From NCBI GenBank assembly GCA_947630355.1, contig CANRHJ010000024.1:1-17109 (forward strand): DNA of 17,109 nt, written 5' to 3'. Below are positions 15,224 through 17,109 of the stretch, piece after piece; within the stretch, counting starts at the first letter, position 1; every line of letters starts with the position of its first letter. This stretch comes from Candidatus Gastranaerophilales bacterium (GTDB taxonomy: Bacteria; Cyanobacteriota; Vampirovibrionia; Gastranaerophilales; Gastranaerophilaceae). Both the position numbers and the translations under genes were made by a program. Under the pieces are notes generated by a model. That model was not told where the DNA came from and made no database searches. It worked only from the letters and a program-made list of their open reading frames with translations.

Positions 15224-16876
15224 ATGATTAGCAAATTTAAAATACCTTTTTTTCTCGTTTTTCTTGGTTCTATATTTGTAATATTTATGTCAGTATTTTG
15301 GGGAATAAATTCAAGTTTTTTTGATGATGATATAAATTGGGGTTTGTATGCTATAGCAAATGAAAATATTTTTGACTGTTTGAAGTTTAATTCTATACAC
15401 GGCGGAGGATATTTGGGGCTGTTTCTATGTAAATTTTTATCCTTCGGATTGCCAAATTATTGGGGATTTCACCCGAGTGATTTTATATGTATACCGGGCT
15501 GTATAATTAAAGGGATTTTTATTTGCATTACATTGTTTATTTTAACAAAATTTTCTTCAATATATTTTAAAAACAAATTAAATTTTGCTTTAATTTATTT
15601 AGTTTTAGCAGTATATTATATTTTGGATATATTTTTTTCACAAGCAGCTGTAGCTATATGTAATTACAATTATTACAGATATTCTTTTTCCCTTATTTTT
15701 TACGGTATTTTTATATATTATATATACTTAGCTACAACTTTAAAAATAAAGAGAACAAATTGGTTCTGGCTTATAGCAGTAAGTTTGTGCGGTTATATTG
15801 CAGGCACTTCTGTTGAGATTACTTTTGAATCAATTGTAATTTTAACTTTGCTAATTATAGTCTATAATGTAATAACCTTACTTGTTTTTAAAAGTGTTAA
15901 AAATAATAATTTTAAAAAATCTTATGTATTTAATTTGGATAAAAATTTCTTTATACCTGTATTTTTTATGTTCTTAGGAATAATACTTTTTGTAACTTCA
16001 GATAAATTTAATGATGTTACATCTTACAGATGTAATCTTGTGGATACAATTCCTCTAATAATAAAGGAATTTTCAATAGCTTTTTTAAATTTATATGTGA
16101 TTAAATATGGGCTATATTGGGTTACATCAATTATTATAGCAGTAATGACAAGTATTATTGCAGTCAAAAGGAACGAATTTAAAAAGATATTGTTTCCTTT
16201 ATTTATGCAAATTTCTCTTATGATTGCAATTTTTTCATTAATTATGGGTACAACAACTTTTTACATTCCCGGTCAATTTTGGTTATCTCATATTAACTTA
16301 AAATTTTTAATTGCATTTTTATTTTTATATCCGTTTTTAATTATGCTAAGCTACCTTTTAAAGAATTGGACACGACAATCTAATAAATTTGGGAAACTTA
16401 TCATTTTTAGTATTAATAAAATAATTCTTATACTTTTAATTATAGAAATAATTATTTTGAAGGTAAATTCCGAATATATTTTTTCTAAAAATTCCTTTTA
16501 CTATAATATAAAAAAATCATATTATATTTGTGAGAAAATAATAAGATTTTATTCACTTCAAGATAAAATTCCGGAATTACCGGCAGAGTATATAGAAGAT
16601 ATATTAGGTGCCAATAGAGAAGGGAATGCATCACTTTTCCGTCCTGAACTTATAGACAAGGAAACAAACTTATATAAAGAAACTATGTATTTTAATGTAT
16701 ATTATTATAAAATATACAAAAATCAGGGAAATATACCTCAAACTTATCAAATAAGTGATTCTGCTATGAAAAAATTTAAAACCGACGGAGGCAGTTTTAC
16801 GGAAGATGAATTAAATAAATTGAAATTTTCAAATTTATTTAATGAAAATTTTGTATTAAATAAGAACAATAATTAA
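15224..16876 (+). CDS. Polytopic membrane protein, GT-C glycosyltransferase-like
   Basis: The 550-residue protein has about eleven hydrophobic segments (near 8-28, 88-108, 119-138, 152-172, 178-196, 203-223, 242-259, 296-314, 320-343, 357-378, 392-412) and a C-terminal soluble tail (415-550). After the first helix comes an acidic triplet D34-D35-D36 (FFDDDINW), and HGGGYLGLFLCKF follows. An acidic residue in the first outer loop is a mark of GT-C glycosyltransferases that use polyprenyl-linked sugars, and the CGYIAGTSVEITFES stretch resembles the DUF6056/GtrC-like group. I am not sure of the family. The ATG has GGGA seven bases upstream. The gene is more AT-rich and Phe/Ile/Tyr-rich than its neighbours, partly from its helices but possibly from transfer. 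It is probably involved in surface-sugar decoration. Confidence 0.7.
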   Translation: MISKFKIPFFLVFLGSIFVIFMSVFWGINSSFFDDDINWGLYAIANENIFDCLKFNSIHGGGYLGLFLCKFLSFGLPNYWGFHPSDFICIPGCIIKGIFICITLFILTKFSSIYFKNKLNFALIYLVLAVYYILDIFFSQAAVAICNYNYYRYSFSLIFYGIFIYYIYLATTLKIKRTNWFWLIAVSLCGYIAGTSVEITFESIVILTLLIIVYNVITLLVFKSVKNNNFKKSYVFNLDKNFFIPVFFMFLGIILFVTSDKFNDVTSYRCNLVDTIPLIIKEFSIAFLNLYVIKYGLYWVTSIIIAVMTSIIAVKRNEFKKILFPLFMQISLMIAIFSLIMGTTTFYIPGQFWLSHINLKFLIAFLFLYPFLIMLSYLLKNWTRQSNKFGKLIIFSINKIILILLIIEIIILKVNSEYIFSKNSFYYNIKKSYYICEKIIRFYSLQDKIPELPAEYIEDILGANREGNASLFRPELIDKETNLYKETMYFNVYYYKIYKNQGNIPQTYQISDSAMKKFKTDGGSFTEDELNKLKFSNLFNENFVLNKNNN

Positions 16877-16932
16877 ATATGTGTTCTTGACTATAAAGTA
16901 TGATATTGTAGAATTAAAAATATCGGGATACT

Positions 16933-16973
16933 CTGCCGAGCGAAATGATTTAGTATCATTTCGCGATAGGTAG
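16933..16973 (+). repeat. Long perfect stem-loop in the terminal non-coding block
   Basis: GCGAAATGAT (16940-16949) pairs perfectly with ATCATTTCGC (16955-16964) over a five-base loop. CTGCC (16933-16937) pairs with GGTAG (16969-16973, one G-U) across a small internal loop. The total is about 15 pairs. There is no following U-run, so it is not a standard terminator. It could be the fold of a small RNA, a REP-like mobile repeat or part of a tRNA-like element. Confidence 0.6.
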
Positions 16974-17010
16974 CAGTTTGGTCCCAAGCTTATTGAAAAT
17001 TAAATAACAT

Positions 17011-17109
17011 TATCGGGATGTAGCGCAGACAAATTTTGCGTAGGCTGAAGCGAAGCGAAATGCCGAAGTAGCACCGAAATAGCGAACGACTTTTGCGAAG
17101 CAAATAGTG
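17011..17109 (+). repeat. GC-richer repeat-like block starting with a tRNA-Pro-like 5' end
   Basis: TATCGGGATGTAGCGCAG (17011-17028) matches the 5' acceptor strand and D-stem of many bacterial tRNA-Pro genes, but the following sequence does not continue as a tRNA. It runs into a CGAA-rich stretch (CGAA at 17051, 17056, 17064, 17075, 17083 and 17096) and a TTTGC-GAA-GCAAA hairpin (17093-17105). TATCGGGAT also occurs at 16921, with GCGAAATG and GTAGCA following in both. The block runs off the window, so its end is unknown. Confidence 0.45.

Noticed and set aside
17011..17109. Complete tRNA-Pro gene, or a coding frame on the minus strand at the window end
   Set aside because: No anticodon arm, T-arm or 3' acceptor strand follows the 5' match. 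The minus frame (…FASQKSFAISVLLRHF…) has no start and reads through hairpin repeats, so it is probably spurious.
1..17109. CRISPR array, insertion sequence or prophage
   Set aside because: No regularly spaced repeats, transposase, integrase or phage structural genes were seen.

Overview
The window is low-GC, densely coded and Gram-negative in character: TonB-like proteins, a polytopic membrane glycosyltransferase candidate and signal peptides all point to an outer membrane. The SSB protein has the compact cyanobacterial layout (opening MNSVVIVGRAGQDPDVKYF, ending LLGSK without an acidic tail). With the AT-rich, Lys/Asn/Ile-rich proteome, this makes a non-photosynthetic cyanobacterial relative (Melainabacteria/Gastranaerophilales type) my best guess. 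That is inference; nothing here proves the taxon.

Layout. (1) 49-4604, plus strand: a tight four-gene cluster. It encodes a secreted beta-rich/glycine-zipper protein, an eight-helix membrane protein with an unrecognised N-terminal domain, a TonB-like protein with a TTG start, and a second TonB-like protein carrying a cytoplasmic zinc ribbon. (2) 4601-6225, minus strand: a family-2 glycosyltransferase followed by a secreted von Willebrand A protein, whose stop codon overlaps that of the zinc-ribbon gene. (3) 6302-8821, plus strand: a TPR-GAF-HD-GYP phosphodiesterase and a NarL-type response regulator, probably one operon. (4) 8885-13684, minus strand: rsmE, CCA-adding enzyme, ssb, a DUF1537 acid-sugar kinase and a PdxA-family dehydrogenase. 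The last two overlap by four bases and look like a D-threonate-type catabolic pair. (5) 13736-15115, plus strand: a single-chain class I iron-sulfur fumarase. (6) 15224-16876, plus strand: an approximately 11-helix membrane protein resembling GT-C enzymes. (7) 16877-17109: non-coding, with a strong stem-loop and two related GC-richer elements, one copying the 5' end of a tRNA-Pro.

The most striking signals are three. First, the 51-bp rsmE/fumarase intergenic region holds two near-consensus promoters facing each other. Each places its ATG exactly six bases after the -10 box, which predicts that both genes make leaderless mRNAs. Second, the tandem TonB-like genes, one with a zinc ribbon, share a cluster with an unrecognised polytopic protein and no visible ExbB/ExbD. 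Third, the window ends in a repeat-like, partly tRNA-derived block.
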